Source of the DNA: Saccharopolyspora shandongensis
GTDB taxonomy: Bacteria > Actinomycetota > Actinomycetes > Mycobacteriales > Pseudonocardiaceae
DNA: 58,250 bases
NCBI RefSeq assembly: GCF_900106995.1
Contig: NZ_FNOK01000043.1
Location: 23,415-81,664, forward strand
Direction: 5' to 3'
Part shown: piece after piece, positions 1 to 8,548 of the stretch
How positions within the stretch are numbered: position 1 is the stretch's first letter
Layout: each line of letters begins with the position of its first letter
Notes under the pieces: generated by a model
Told to the model about the DNA's origin: nothing
Seen by the model: only the letters and a program-made list of their open reading frames with translations
Databases searched by the model: none
Program-made: the position numbers and the translations under genes

Positions 1-103
1 GCCCCGACGTGGTGAATTGGTCATTCATGATGTCGGGGATCCCACAGCGAGAAGACTCCTGAGGTTCCGCCACCCGCACCGCCACGCAAAACGAGCTAGG
101 AAC
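1..103 (-). repeat. Structured intergenic repeat, copy A (cut by window edge)
   Basis: Read on the minus strand, this stretch begins with CTCGTTTTGCGTGGCGGTGC and runs into a hairpin whose outer arms are CCCCGAC and GTCGGGG and whose inner arms are TGAAT and ATTCA around the loop GACCA. The same order of blocks occurs at 50009-50187 and 52806-53108. This copy lies just downstream of the typA stop, so it could also end typA transcription. Its distal half lies outside the window. Confidence 0.7.
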
Positions 104-112
104 ACTCTGACC

Positions 113-2032
<1,920 letters not shown>

Positions 2033-2293
2033 GCGGGTACTCCTGGATCGGCGCAGATGGGCGCGGCGGGGTTCGTCGACTTGGTCCGGGTGCGGGACGA
2101 TCCGCAAGGCACCGTGCCGCGGCTCCACTGCGCCGCAGCTGCGGAGCTGATCGGGCGCCACCACCCCAGGGCGGAGGCGCGCACGTCGACGCGCGGCTCG
2201 TCCCAGGGTAGTGCAACCTCATGCGGGACCGGGCGTCGCGTGCTCAGCGCAACACCCGGGACCGGTTCCCAACATCAAGTTCGCAATCCGAGG

Positions 2294-2312
2294 TTAGGTT
2301 CGCCTAGCCTGT
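2294..2312. promoter_or_regulatory. Possible iron-box-like site in the typA/small-protein gap
   Basis: The gap 2033-2346 holds the divergent promoters of typA and the small downstream gene. TTAGGTTCGCCTAGCCT at 2294-2310 matches about 14 of 19 positions of the IdeR/DmdR iron-box consensus recalled from the literature. It lies about 35 bases before the GTG of the next gene, where a promoter -10 would be. The match is only partial and could be chance. I see nothing else distinctive in this gap. Confidence 0.3.
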
Positions 2313-2346
2313 GCCCATCCCTGTCTCGGCACCGAAAGAACAAACC

Positions 2347-2508
2347 GTGGGCAAAGGCACCATCAAGGTCAAGAAGAAATGCTGTCGGTCGCGACCGCCG
2401 TGCAAGAGCTGCCCAATCGTGGTACTGCGCGACCTGCTGCGCGAGACCAAGGCCGCAGAGGTCAAGAAAGCGCAAAAGAAGGTCAAGAAAGCGGCAAAGA
2501 AGAAATAG
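2347..2508 (+). CDS. Small Cys/Lys-rich conserved actinobacterial protein
   Basis: A 53-residue very basic protein. It starts VGKGTIKVKKKCC, has four cysteines in a CC...C..C pattern (KKKCCRSRPPCKSC) that could bind metal, then a short helix and a lysine tail ending KKAAKKK. I recognise it as a short protein widespread in actinobacteria with no assigned function. GTG at 2347 is preferred because the conserved part begins there; the open frame reaches back to 2311. A weak AAAGAA lies upstream. Nucleic-acid binding is plausible from charge but is only inference. Confidence 0.7.
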   Translation: MGKGTIKVKKKCCRSRPPCKSCPIVVLRDLLRETKAAEVKKAQKKVKKAAKKK

Positions 2509-2560
2509 CGCGAATTGATCTGGCCGCGGCACCCGCCGCGGTTGCGAGGTGGTCCCGGGG

Positions 2561-2872
2561 CTACTTGTGGGCGGTCGTGGACAGCGGGTCGGCGTACTTC
2601 GCCAACTCGGGGATCGTCCGCAGCGCAGTGAACTCGATGACCTCGTAGCGAACCAGTTTGTGCAGCGCGAACGGGTCCGTCGCGAGGATCGCGTCGAGCC
2701 TGCCGCGGGACATCGCCCTGGCGATGATCACCCCGCCACTGCGCGGGTGGCGGTGGCCGGCGGCGATGAAGTCACCGGCATCGTAATGCTGGGTTACCCA
2801 TTCGTAGTGATCTACCAGTTGGCCGTCGATATCCGATTCTGGCGCGGTGTATTGCAGCAGCACTACAAACAT
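2561..2872 (-). CDS. YciI family protein
   Basis: A 103-residue protein of the YciI/YCII fold, a small ferredoxin-like domain related to dimeric alpha-beta barrels. Typical features are the first strand MFVVLLQYTA, the helix segment VDHYEWVTQHYDAGDFIAAG, the strand GGVIIARA, and DPFALHKLVRYEVIEF. Family members are mostly uncharacterised, and some act as small hydrolytic or dehydrochlorinating enzymes. It is divergent from the trpS attenuator, with 68 bases between the two starts (2872 and 2941), so both promoters share that gap. Confidence 0.85.
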   Translation of the reverse strand: MFVVLLQYTAPESDIDGQLVDHYEWVTQHYDAGDFIAAGHRHPRSGGVIIARAMSRGRLDAILATDPFALHKLVRYEVIEFTALRTIPELAKYADPLSTTAHK

Positions 2873-2894
2873 TCTTTCACGGTAGCCCTTCCAC

Positions 2895-2925
2895 TTGACC
2901 GCTGCCGATCACCAAGCGGTAACAT
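2895..2925 (+). promoter_or_regulatory. Predicted promoter of the trpS leader
   Basis: TTGACC at 2895-2900 and TAACAT at 2920-2925 are separated by 19 bases. They would start RNA near 2932, a few bases before the leader ATG at 2941. This leaves almost no room for a Shine-Dalgarno site and none is seen, so the leader is probably translated from a very short or leaderless 5' end. Confidence 0.5.
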
Positions 2926-2940
2926 TGCGGCGTGCGCGCA

Positions 2941-2994
2941 ATGTTGAACATGTGGTGGGCCGTCCGAGGGCGGCCCAGCATCGTCGTGCACTGA
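2941..2994 (+). CDS. Trp leader peptide of the trpS attenuator
   Basis: A 17-codon reading frame, MLNMWWAVRGRPSIVVH, with two consecutive TGG codons at 2953-2958. A shorter version would start at the ATG at 2950. Tandem Trp codons in a short frame directly upstream of a tryptophanyl-tRNA synthetase, with overlapping alternative hairpins downstream, is the signature of ribosome-mediated attenuation. The stop at 2992-2994 would leave a terminating ribosome close to RNA segment 2, allowing the terminator to form. Confidence 0.85.
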   Translation: MLNMWWAVRGRPSIVVH

Positions 2995-3029
2995 CACGCA
3001 GACCATCGGCCGCCCCTCCGGGCGGCCGA
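2957..3029 (+). promoter_or_regulatory. Transcription attenuator with competing hairpins (trpS)
   Basis: Four segments are visible. Segment 1 (2957-2964) pairs with segment 2 (2969-2976) to form an 8-bp pause hairpin that includes one G-T pair. Segment 2 (GGGCGGCC, 2968-2975) pairs perfectly with segment 3 (GGCCGCCC, 3008-3015) as an antiterminator. Segment 3 pairs with segment 4 (3020-3029) as a 10-bp terminator stem with loop CTCC. Segments 2 and 4 carry the identical octamer, so they compete for segment 3. A ribosome stalled at the Trp codons covers segment 1 and favours antitermination. No T-run follows the terminator, as is usual in GC-rich actinobacteria. Confidence 0.85.
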
Positions 3030-3081
3030 GCGGTGCGAGGTCGATCCCGGTGGCAGCGGCCCAGGACCACAGGAGAGACCA

Positions 3082-4047
3082 ATGACCCGCTTGTCCGGGA
3101 TCACCCCGTCCGGCCACGTCCAGCTGGGCAACTACCTCGGCGCCGTGCGGCGGTGGGCCGCCGAGCGCGAACCCGCGGACCTGTTCTTCGTCTCCGACCT
3201 GCACGCCATGACCACGTCGCACCGGCCGCAGCGGCTGCGCGCGCTCACCCGCGAGCAGTTCGCGGTGCTGCTCGCGGCGGGCATCGACCCGGATTCGCTG
3301 TTCGTGCAGTCGGATCTGGCCGGCGAGCTGGGGACGCTGAACTGGATCCTGGAATGCACCTGCTCCTACGGCGAAGCCGCCCGGATGGTCCAGTTCAAGG
3401 AGCGGGGCGCCGGGCAGGAGTCGGCGCGGGTGGGCCTGCTGACCTACCCGGTGCTGATGGCCGCCGACATCCTGCTGCAGGGCGCCACCGAGGTGCCGGT
3501 CGGCAGCGACCAGGACCAGCACGTCGAGCTGGCGCGCACGCTCGCCCGCCGGTTCAACGCCAACTACGGCGACGTGTTCGCCGTCCCGGAGGCCGTGGTG
3601 CCCAAGACTGCGGCGCGGATCCGGGACCTCGCCGACCCGGCGCGCAAGATGGAGAAGTCCAACCAGCAGTCCCCCGGCGTCGTCTTCGTGCTCGACGAGC
3701 CCGACGCGATCCGCCGCAAGTTCCGCCGCGCGGTCACCGACGGCCTCGACGAGGTGCGGTACGACCCGGACGGCCGGCCCGGGGTGGCGAACCTCCTGGA
3801 GATCCTCGCCGCCTGCAACGACACGAGCCCTTACACCGCAACGGAATCGGCGAGCACCTACGCGGAGCTCAAGGAGGCGGTGGCCGACGCCGTGATCGAG
3901 GAGCTGCGACCGGTGCGCGAACGCGCCCGGGAGCTGCTGGACGACGCGGCGGAGCTGGACCGCATCCGAGCGCACGGGGCGAAGCGGGCGAGCGAGCGGG
4001 CGCAGCCGCGGCTGCAGGCCGCGTTGCGCGTGACCGGCCTGCGCTGA
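3082..4047 (+). CDS. trpS: Auxiliary-type tryptophanyl-tRNA synthetase
   Basis: Class I aminoacyl-tRNA synthetase charging tRNA-Trp; 321 residues. The HIGH-like motif is SGHVQLGN at about residues 10-17. The second signature is KMEKS at 189-193, in place of KMSKS. LLTYPVLMAADILL and VPVGSDQDQHVELAR mark the active site. The regions LLTYPVLMAADIL and LANLLEILAAC resemble the antibiotic-resistant auxiliary enzyme of Streptomyces coelicolor (SCO3334, recalled) more than the housekeeping one, and the attenuator upstream fits such an inducible enzyme. ATG at 3082 follows AGGAGA. A stem-loop terminator follows. Confidence 0.93.
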   Translation: MTRLSGITPSGHVQLGNYLGAVRRWAAEREPADLFFVSDLHAMTTSHRPQRLRALTREQFAVLLAAGIDPDSLFVQSDLAGELGTLNWILECTCSYGEAARMVQFKERGAGQESARVGLLTYPVLMAADILLQGATEVPVGSDQDQHVELARTLARRFNANYGDVFAVPEAVVPKTAARIRDLADPARKMEKSNQQSPGVVFVLDEPDAIRRKFRRAVTDGLDEVRYDPDGRPGVANLLEILAACNDTSPYTATESASTYAELKEAVADAVIEELRPVRERARELLDDAAELDRIRAHGAKRASERAQPRLQAALRVTGLR

Positions 4048-4056
4048 CCCGCCAGA

Positions 4057-4093
4057 GCACGGGTGCCCGCGACCTGGCCGCGGGCACCCGTGC
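4057..4093 (+). terminator. Terminator after trpS
   Basis: A perfect 15-bp stem (GCACGGGTGCCCGCG and its complement) with the loop ACCTGGC starts 10 bases after the trpS stop. Confidence 0.8.
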
Positions 4094-4220
4094 CACCTGC
4101 GCATTCGTTCACCAGTTCGAGTGGATCACCTGGCGAACAGCCGATCAGTATCGGCAGCCTGGACCCATGGGTACTGTGATGGAAGGCAACACCGCTTTCT
4201 TGGTCGAGAGGAGCGCCGCC

Positions 4221-4808
4221 GTGGCTGCACCATCGTTCGACCCGCTCGTCGACCTGGACGGCCTGTGGACGCCCGAGCTCGCCGAAAGGTACCTACCGAT
4301 CCCGGGAATGCCCCCGGTCAAGTACGAGTGCCTGGACGGGAAGCTGATCATGAGCCCGCGCGAGGGAACGGCCAACATGTTCGCCGTGTGGACACTGGGG
4401 AAATACCTGGAGCCCACAGCAGCCAAGAGCGGGAACCGCTTCTACCTGACGGTCAACGTCCTGCTCGACGTGAAGAAGTGGATCGAACCGGACTTCGTCG
4501 TGCTGAAGCAGTCCGGCCAGGGGCGTGTCTGGATCCCTCACGAGGACGTGCTGCTCGCCGGCGAATGCGTGTCGCCTTCAAGCAAGGAGAACGACCGCGT
4601 CAACAAGCCCGCCAGGTGCGCCGAGGTCGGCATCCCCTACTTCATGCGTGTTGAAGTGAATTACTCGGACGGCCGTGTGAATGTTGAACTGCTGCGGCTG
4701 CAGGACGGCAAGTACCGACCACAGGCCAGAGGGTCCGAAGTCGAGATCTTCGAAACGGAGCTGCCGTTCCCGCTGTCGTTCGACCCAGCCGAGCTGCTGG
4801 AGCCCTGA
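4221..4808 (+). CDS. Uma2 family (DUF820) endonuclease-like protein
   Basis: A 195-residue member of the Uma2/DUF820 family, which has a PD-(D/E)XK nuclease-type core and is expanded in actinobacteria and cyanobacteria without a proven role. Visible markers are YECLDGKLIMSP, EPDFVVLKQ, and CVSPSSKENDRVNKPARCAEVGIPYF, corresponding to the family's usual VVSPSS..D...K...YA..GIP. GTG at 4221 is chosen because GAGAGGAG (4206-4213) lies 8 bases upstream. ATGs at 4167 and 4179 are in frame but have no ribosome site. It is tail-to-tail with the next gene with no spacer. A second Uma2 protein is at 22052. Confidence 0.85.
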   Translation: MAAPSFDPLVDLDGLWTPELAERYLPIPGMPPVKYECLDGKLIMSPREGTANMFAVWTLGKYLEPTAAKSGNRFYLTVNVLLDVKKWIEPDFVVLKQSGQGRVWIPHEDVLLAGECVSPSSKENDRVNKPARCAEVGIPYFMRVEVNYSDGRVNVELLRLQDGKYRPQARGSEVEIFETELPFPLSFDPAELLEP

Positions 4809-5657
4809 CTAGGTTCCGGTCAGCAGGTTTCGGAGGGAGTGGACGAGGACCCGGTCGGCGTCGAGCCAGTCGAGCGCGGCCAGTTCGTCCGCCTCCACCC
4901 AGCGGACTTCGCTGTGCTCCACGGCTTTCGGGGTCGCCGTCGGGTCGGCGAGTTCGGCCGCGTGGATGCGCAGGAGCATGCCGTTGCTGAGCGGGACGTC
5001 CGTGCCGACGCGGCCGGTCGGGCGGACTTCGACGGCGAGCTCTTCCTGGCATTCCCGGACGACCGCGGCGGATTCGTCCTCGCCCGGCTCGACCCGGCCG
5101 CCGGGCAGCTCCCAGCGGCCCGCGTCCGGGGCGGGGTAGCTGCGCTGCTGCGCCAGCAATCGTCCCTTGTGGACGATTGCGGTGCCGACGACGATCGGCC
5201 GGGTCGCCCAGGATTCGGCGAGCTCCCGTACGGCGGCGATGCGCGTGGCCAGCACGTCCAGCACGAACCGGCGCACGACGGCGACGTCGACGAGCCGCCC
5301 CAGCGGGCCGAACGGCGTCGTCCAGTGCACCGAGTCGGTGAGCAGCGTCCGGGGGCCGACCTCGGCGAGCACCGTCTCGTGGCGCAACTCCGGCAGCGGG
5401 CCGGAGATCAGCACGGAACTCATCGCGTCGGCATCGGCGCGCACGACTCGAGTGGTCAGATCGACGGGAAGGCGGGCGATCTTGGTGTGGAAGACGATCT
5501 CATCGCCGGGCACGAGCAACGCGGCCGGACGGGTGGCGGCGCGGCCGCTGACGCCCAGGGCCGCGAGGCCGACCTCGGCGGTCCGGGTGTGCCGCAGGGC
5601 GGCCCCCACCGTGGCCACCGGCGCCTCGATCAGTCCCGTGCTCCGCAAAACCGACAC
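4809..5657 (-). CDS. SRPBCC-like domain fused to a NUDIX hydrolase
   Basis: A 282-residue protein in two parts. The first ~145 residues resemble a SRPBCC/polyketide-cyclase-like ligand-binding fold (GLIEAPVATVGAALRHT..., PFGPLGRLVDVAVVRRFVLDVLATR). The C-terminal ~130 residues are a MutT-type NUDIX domain: VVGTAIVHKGRLLAQQR, then the NUDIX box from GGRVEPGEDE to RECQEEL. NUDIX enzymes cleave nucleoside diphosphates linked to another group; the substrate here is unknown. The start chosen is GTG at 5655-5657; an upstream TTG at 5690 is possible. The stop lies immediately against the Uma2 stop. Confidence 0.8.
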   Translation of the reverse strand: MSVLRSTGLIEAPVATVGAALRHTRTAEVGLAALGVSGRAATRPAALLVPGDEIVFHTKIARLPVDLTTRVVRADADAMSSVLISGPLPELRHETVLAEVGPRTLLTDSVHWTTPFGPLGRLVDVAVVRRFVLDVLATRIAAVRELAESWATRPIVVGTAIVHKGRLLAQQRSYPAPDAGRWELPGGRVEPGEDESAAVVRECQEELAVEVRPTGRVGTDVPLSNGMLLRIHAAELADPTATPKAVEHSEVRWVEADELAALDWLDADRVLVHSLRNLLTGT

Positions 5658-5729
5658 GTGCAGACATCTTGCCCCACCCGGTCGGGTCAACCACCACCGC
5701 CTGGCCGGAGGCCGTGCAGTCCCGGAGCA

Positions 5730-7175
5730 CTACGGGCTCGACCGCTTCGCAGCGGTATCCAGGTCTCCCCGATCGGCACCGTCGCGCGGGGCGTCCGCCC
5801 AGCTGTCGGCCGCGTACCGCGGCCAGCGCGCCACGACGCGAGCGCCGCCGTCCGGCGACTCCGCGGCGCGGACCGTTCCGCCGCGACGGCGCACCGCCTC
5901 GGCCGCGAGGGCGAGGCCGAGCCCGGCTCCGCCAGTGCTGCGCGCCCGGTCCGATTCGACCCGGTGGAACCGGTCGAACACCCGCTCGCGGTGCTCGACC
6001 GGGATCCCGGGGCCGTCGTCGTCCACCACCAACCGCACCCAGCCCACCCCGGAGGAGCCCATGCCATCAGCGAAAACGGAGACCCGCACCAAGGTGCGCG
6101 TGTAGCGCAGCGCGTTGCCGACGATGTTGTCGAGCACCGTCGACAGCTCCGCCGGATCGGCGAGGACCAGCACCGGCCGGGCCGGGACCTCGACCTCGAT
6201 CCGCGGCCCGAGGCCGGGCGAGCCCGGCAGCTCTAGCCGGTTGGCGGCGGCCCGCACCGCCGTGCCGATGTCGACCGGCTGTCCCGGGGCGACCGCGCCG
6301 CGCTCGGCCCTCGCCAACGAGAGCAGGCTCTCCACCAGCACCGACAGGCGCTGCGCCTCGTGCGCGATGTCCTGCAGGGTCTCATGGGCCAGCTCCGGGT
6401 CCGGGTGCATCACGGCGACCTCGGCCTGAGCTCGGATCGACGCGACCGGGTTGCGCAGCTCGTGCGCGGCGTCGCCGGTGAACCGCCGCAGCCGTTCCGT
6501 GTCGGCGTCGCGGCGGGCGAGCATCGTGTTGAGCTCCTCGGCGAGGGCGCGGATCTCGTCGACGGCCTCGGGCACCGGCAGCCGCTCACCCTCGGGGAGC
6601 CCGGCGGCGGCGATCCGCATCCGTTCGACCGGGCGCAGCGAGCGGCGCACCACGAGCCAGGTGGCGAGCCCGACGAGCGCGGCGGCGAAGATCGAGCCGA
6701 AGCCGAGCAGTCGGCCGGTCTTGCCCGCGGTGTCGGTGAACCCGACCAGTCGCGCCCCTGTCGCGACGAGCAGCGGACGGCCGGCCGGATCGGGGACGAC
6801 GACGCCGCGCCACCGGTGCAGTTCGGCAGGCGGCTCGAAGTCGATCACGCCGTCGCCGGCGCGCAGCTCGTCGATCTGCCAGCCCTGCAGGCCCGACTCG
6901 GGCAGTCCGTCCAGCGGCATGCCCGAGGTGTCCAGCACCCGGATGTCGGGAGCGCCGACGGCGGTAGGCGAGGCGCCGGCGGCGAGCCGGTTCGCGGTCG
7001 CGGTGGCGGTGCGCTGCAGGTCGGCGTCGACCGAGTCCATCAGCAGCCAGCTGACGACACCGGTGCTCACGTGCGCGACCACGCCGAGCCCGATCACAGC
7101 CACGACGGCGGCCACCACGCTGGTGCGGAACTGGATGGTGCGGCGGTGCCACCACCTGCGCAGGCGCAGCATCAT
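5730..7175 (-). CDS. Two-component sensor histidine kinase
   Basis: A 481-residue membrane kinase. TM1 is at about 16-45, an extracytoplasmic sensor segment at about 46-145, TM2 at about 150-172, followed by HAMP (VVRRSLRPVERM). The H-box is FTGDAAHELRNPVASIRAQ, the N-box IVGNALRYT, G1 VDDDGPGIP and G2 GGAGLGLALA. The start ATGATG overlaps the stop of the response regulator gene by ATGA, so the two are translationally coupled. The ligand cannot be read from the sequence. The last residues beyond the ATPase domain look disordered. Confidence 0.93.
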   Translation of the reverse strand: MMLRLRRWWHRRTIQFRTSVVAAVVAVIGLGVVAHVSTGVVSWLLMDSVDADLQRTATATANRLAAGASPTAVGAPDIRVLDTSGMPLDGLPESGLQGWQIDELRAGDGVIDFEPPAELHRWRGVVVPDPAGRPLLVATGARLVGFTDTAGKTGRLLGFGSIFAAALVGLATWLVVRRSLRPVERMRIAAAGLPEGERLPVPEAVDEIRALAEELNTMLARRDADTERLRRFTGDAAHELRNPVASIRAQAEVAVMHPDPELAHETLQDIAHEAQRLSVLVESLLSLARAERGAVAPGQPVDIGTAVRAAANRLELPGSPGLGPRIEVEVPARPVLVLADPAELSTVLDNIVGNALRYTRTLVRVSVFADGMGSSGVGWVRLVVDDDGPGIPVEHRERVFDRFHRVESDRARSTGGAGLGLALAAEAVRRRGGTVRAAESPDGGARVVARWPRYAADSWADAPRDGADRGDLDTAAKRSSP

Positions 7176-7858
7176 GCGGGCTCGGCGCAGACCCGGTAGC
7201 CCTGGCCGCGCACGGTCTGCACCAGCTCCCCGGCGCCGGCCGCGGCGAGCTTGCGGCGCAGGTAACCGACGTAGACCTCGACGACGTTGCGGGTGACGAA
7301 CTGCTCCTCGCCCCAGACCATGCGCAGCAGGTCGTCCTTGGGCACCACGGCCTCCGGGTGGCTGGCCAGCGCGACCAGCAGGCCGTACTCCCTCGGCGAC
7401 AGGGCGATCGACTCGCCCGCCCAGCGCACCTCGCGGGCGGCGCGGTCGATCTCCAGATCGCCGACCCGCAGGCTCACCTGCCGCCCGGCGGTTTCGCGCC
7501 GCCGCAGCAACGCGCGCACCTGCGCGACCAGCACCAGGAAGGAGAAGGGTTTGACCAGGTAACCGTCCGCGCCGAGATCGAGCCCGTCGGCCTGGTCGAC
7601 CTCGCCGTTCTTCGCGGAGATCAACAGCACCGGGGTGGTCACGTCGTCGGCGCGCATCCGCTCCAGCACCCGGTAACCGGACAGCCCGGGCAGCATCACG
7701 TCCAGCACGACGACGTCGAAGGCACCGGTCAGGCCCAGGCGGAGGGCATCGATGCCGTCGGCCGCGACGGTCACGTCCATGCCCTCGGCGGAAAGCCCGC
7801 GGCGCAGCGCGGCACGAACTCCCGGCTCGTCGTCCACCACCAACACCCGCGGCACCAT
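7172..7858 (-). CDS. OmpR-family response regulator
   Basis: A 228-residue regulator with an N-terminal receiver domain: acidic pocket DDE near residue 10, phospho-acceptor D in LDVMLPG near 54, and conserved K in VKPFS near 105. The C-terminal winged helix includes LSPREYGLLVALASHPEAVV and VVEVYVGYLRRKL. It is cotranscribed with the kinase at 5730-7175. Four TCTCAG half-sites lie 42 to 88 bases upstream of its start (7900-7946) in two pairs with 11-bp phasing, which suggests autoregulation. Confidence 0.94.
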   Translation of the reverse strand: MVPRVLVVDDEPGVRAALRRGLSAEGMDVTVAADGIDALRLGLTGAFDVVVLDVMLPGLSGYRVLERMRADDVTTPVLLISAKNGEVDQADGLDLGADGYLVKPFSFLVLVAQVRALLRRRETAGRQVSLRVGDLEIDRAAREVRWAGESIALSPREYGLLVALASHPEAVVPKDDLLRMVWGEEQFVTRNVVEVYVGYLRRKLAAAGAGELVQTVRGQGYRVCAEPA

Positions 7859-7899
7859 GGCCCAAGCATGCCGATCCGCCGGCCGCGGCGGCAGGGAAA

Positions 7900-7946
7900 T
7901 CTCAGTCCGTTCTCAGCTGCGAGCTTCTTTCTCAGGTGGATCTCAG
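7900..7946 (-). promoter_or_regulatory. Tandem direct repeats upstream of the response regulator
   Basis: TCTCAG occurs at 7900, 7911, 7930 and 7941 on the plus strand (CTGAGA in the direction of the regulator gene). Starts within each pair are exactly 11 bases apart, and the pairs are 30 bases apart. Paired direct repeats with one-helical-turn phasing are how OmpR/PhoB-type dimers bind DNA. Confidence 0.6.
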
Positions 7947-8404
7947 CCTCGGACCGACTCCGGGCGCCGCTGCCGGTCTCCCGAGCGGTCGCGGCCGACT
8001 GCACGCCGAAGCCGACAAAACGAACCGATCGCGGAAGCCAAATCGGCCGGAATGGCTGGAAAGACCGGTTCCCGCGATCACCGCTCGGATGCGATCGGAC
8101 GCACCGGGTGACGGGCCGGGCCCGGCGCATTGTGATGCTGGTCGCCATCCGGCCGGACGGCTAACGCCAGGATGACTGCCTGCGAAAAACGTCGCCCCCA
8201 GCGTCCCGGAGGCGCGTTCCGGGACTGCCCGACACCGGCGAAACCCATGGCCAAGCGCGGTTCAACGACATGATCAAGCGTTGCGAAAGTAGCAAGAGAC
8301 AGCAACGTTTGGACCGTCACCGATGACCCGGGCCTTGACATATCGACCCAGTACATGGCGGCTTGACAGCCTCCACCGCGTCGGCAAAGGTCGATGCGAT
8401 CGAT

Positions 8405-8422
8405 TGACTGATCAATCAGTCA
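8405..8422. promoter_or_regulatory. Inverted repeat upstream of the peptide transporter operon
   Basis: TGACTGAT-CA-ATCAGTCA is a perfect 8-bp inverted repeat with a 2-base centre, of the size bound by TetR-like dimers. It lies about 127 bases before the start of the substrate-binding gene. The gap 7859-8548 also holds two TTGACA hexamers (8335-8340 and 8363-8368) but no convincing -10 partner. No coding sequence is supported in the gap, and no TetR gene is adjacent. Confidence 0.5.
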
Positions 8423-8548
8423 TAGGTCGAAACGCAACGCCAGCGGGGCGCTGTCGAGAGGCTCCAGCGCCGCCCCAGCGGCCGCATCACCGGCGCCCGT
8501 ACGCGCCGACGGGTGCCGCGCCCCGCGAGACACAGGAGGTTCCGCCGG

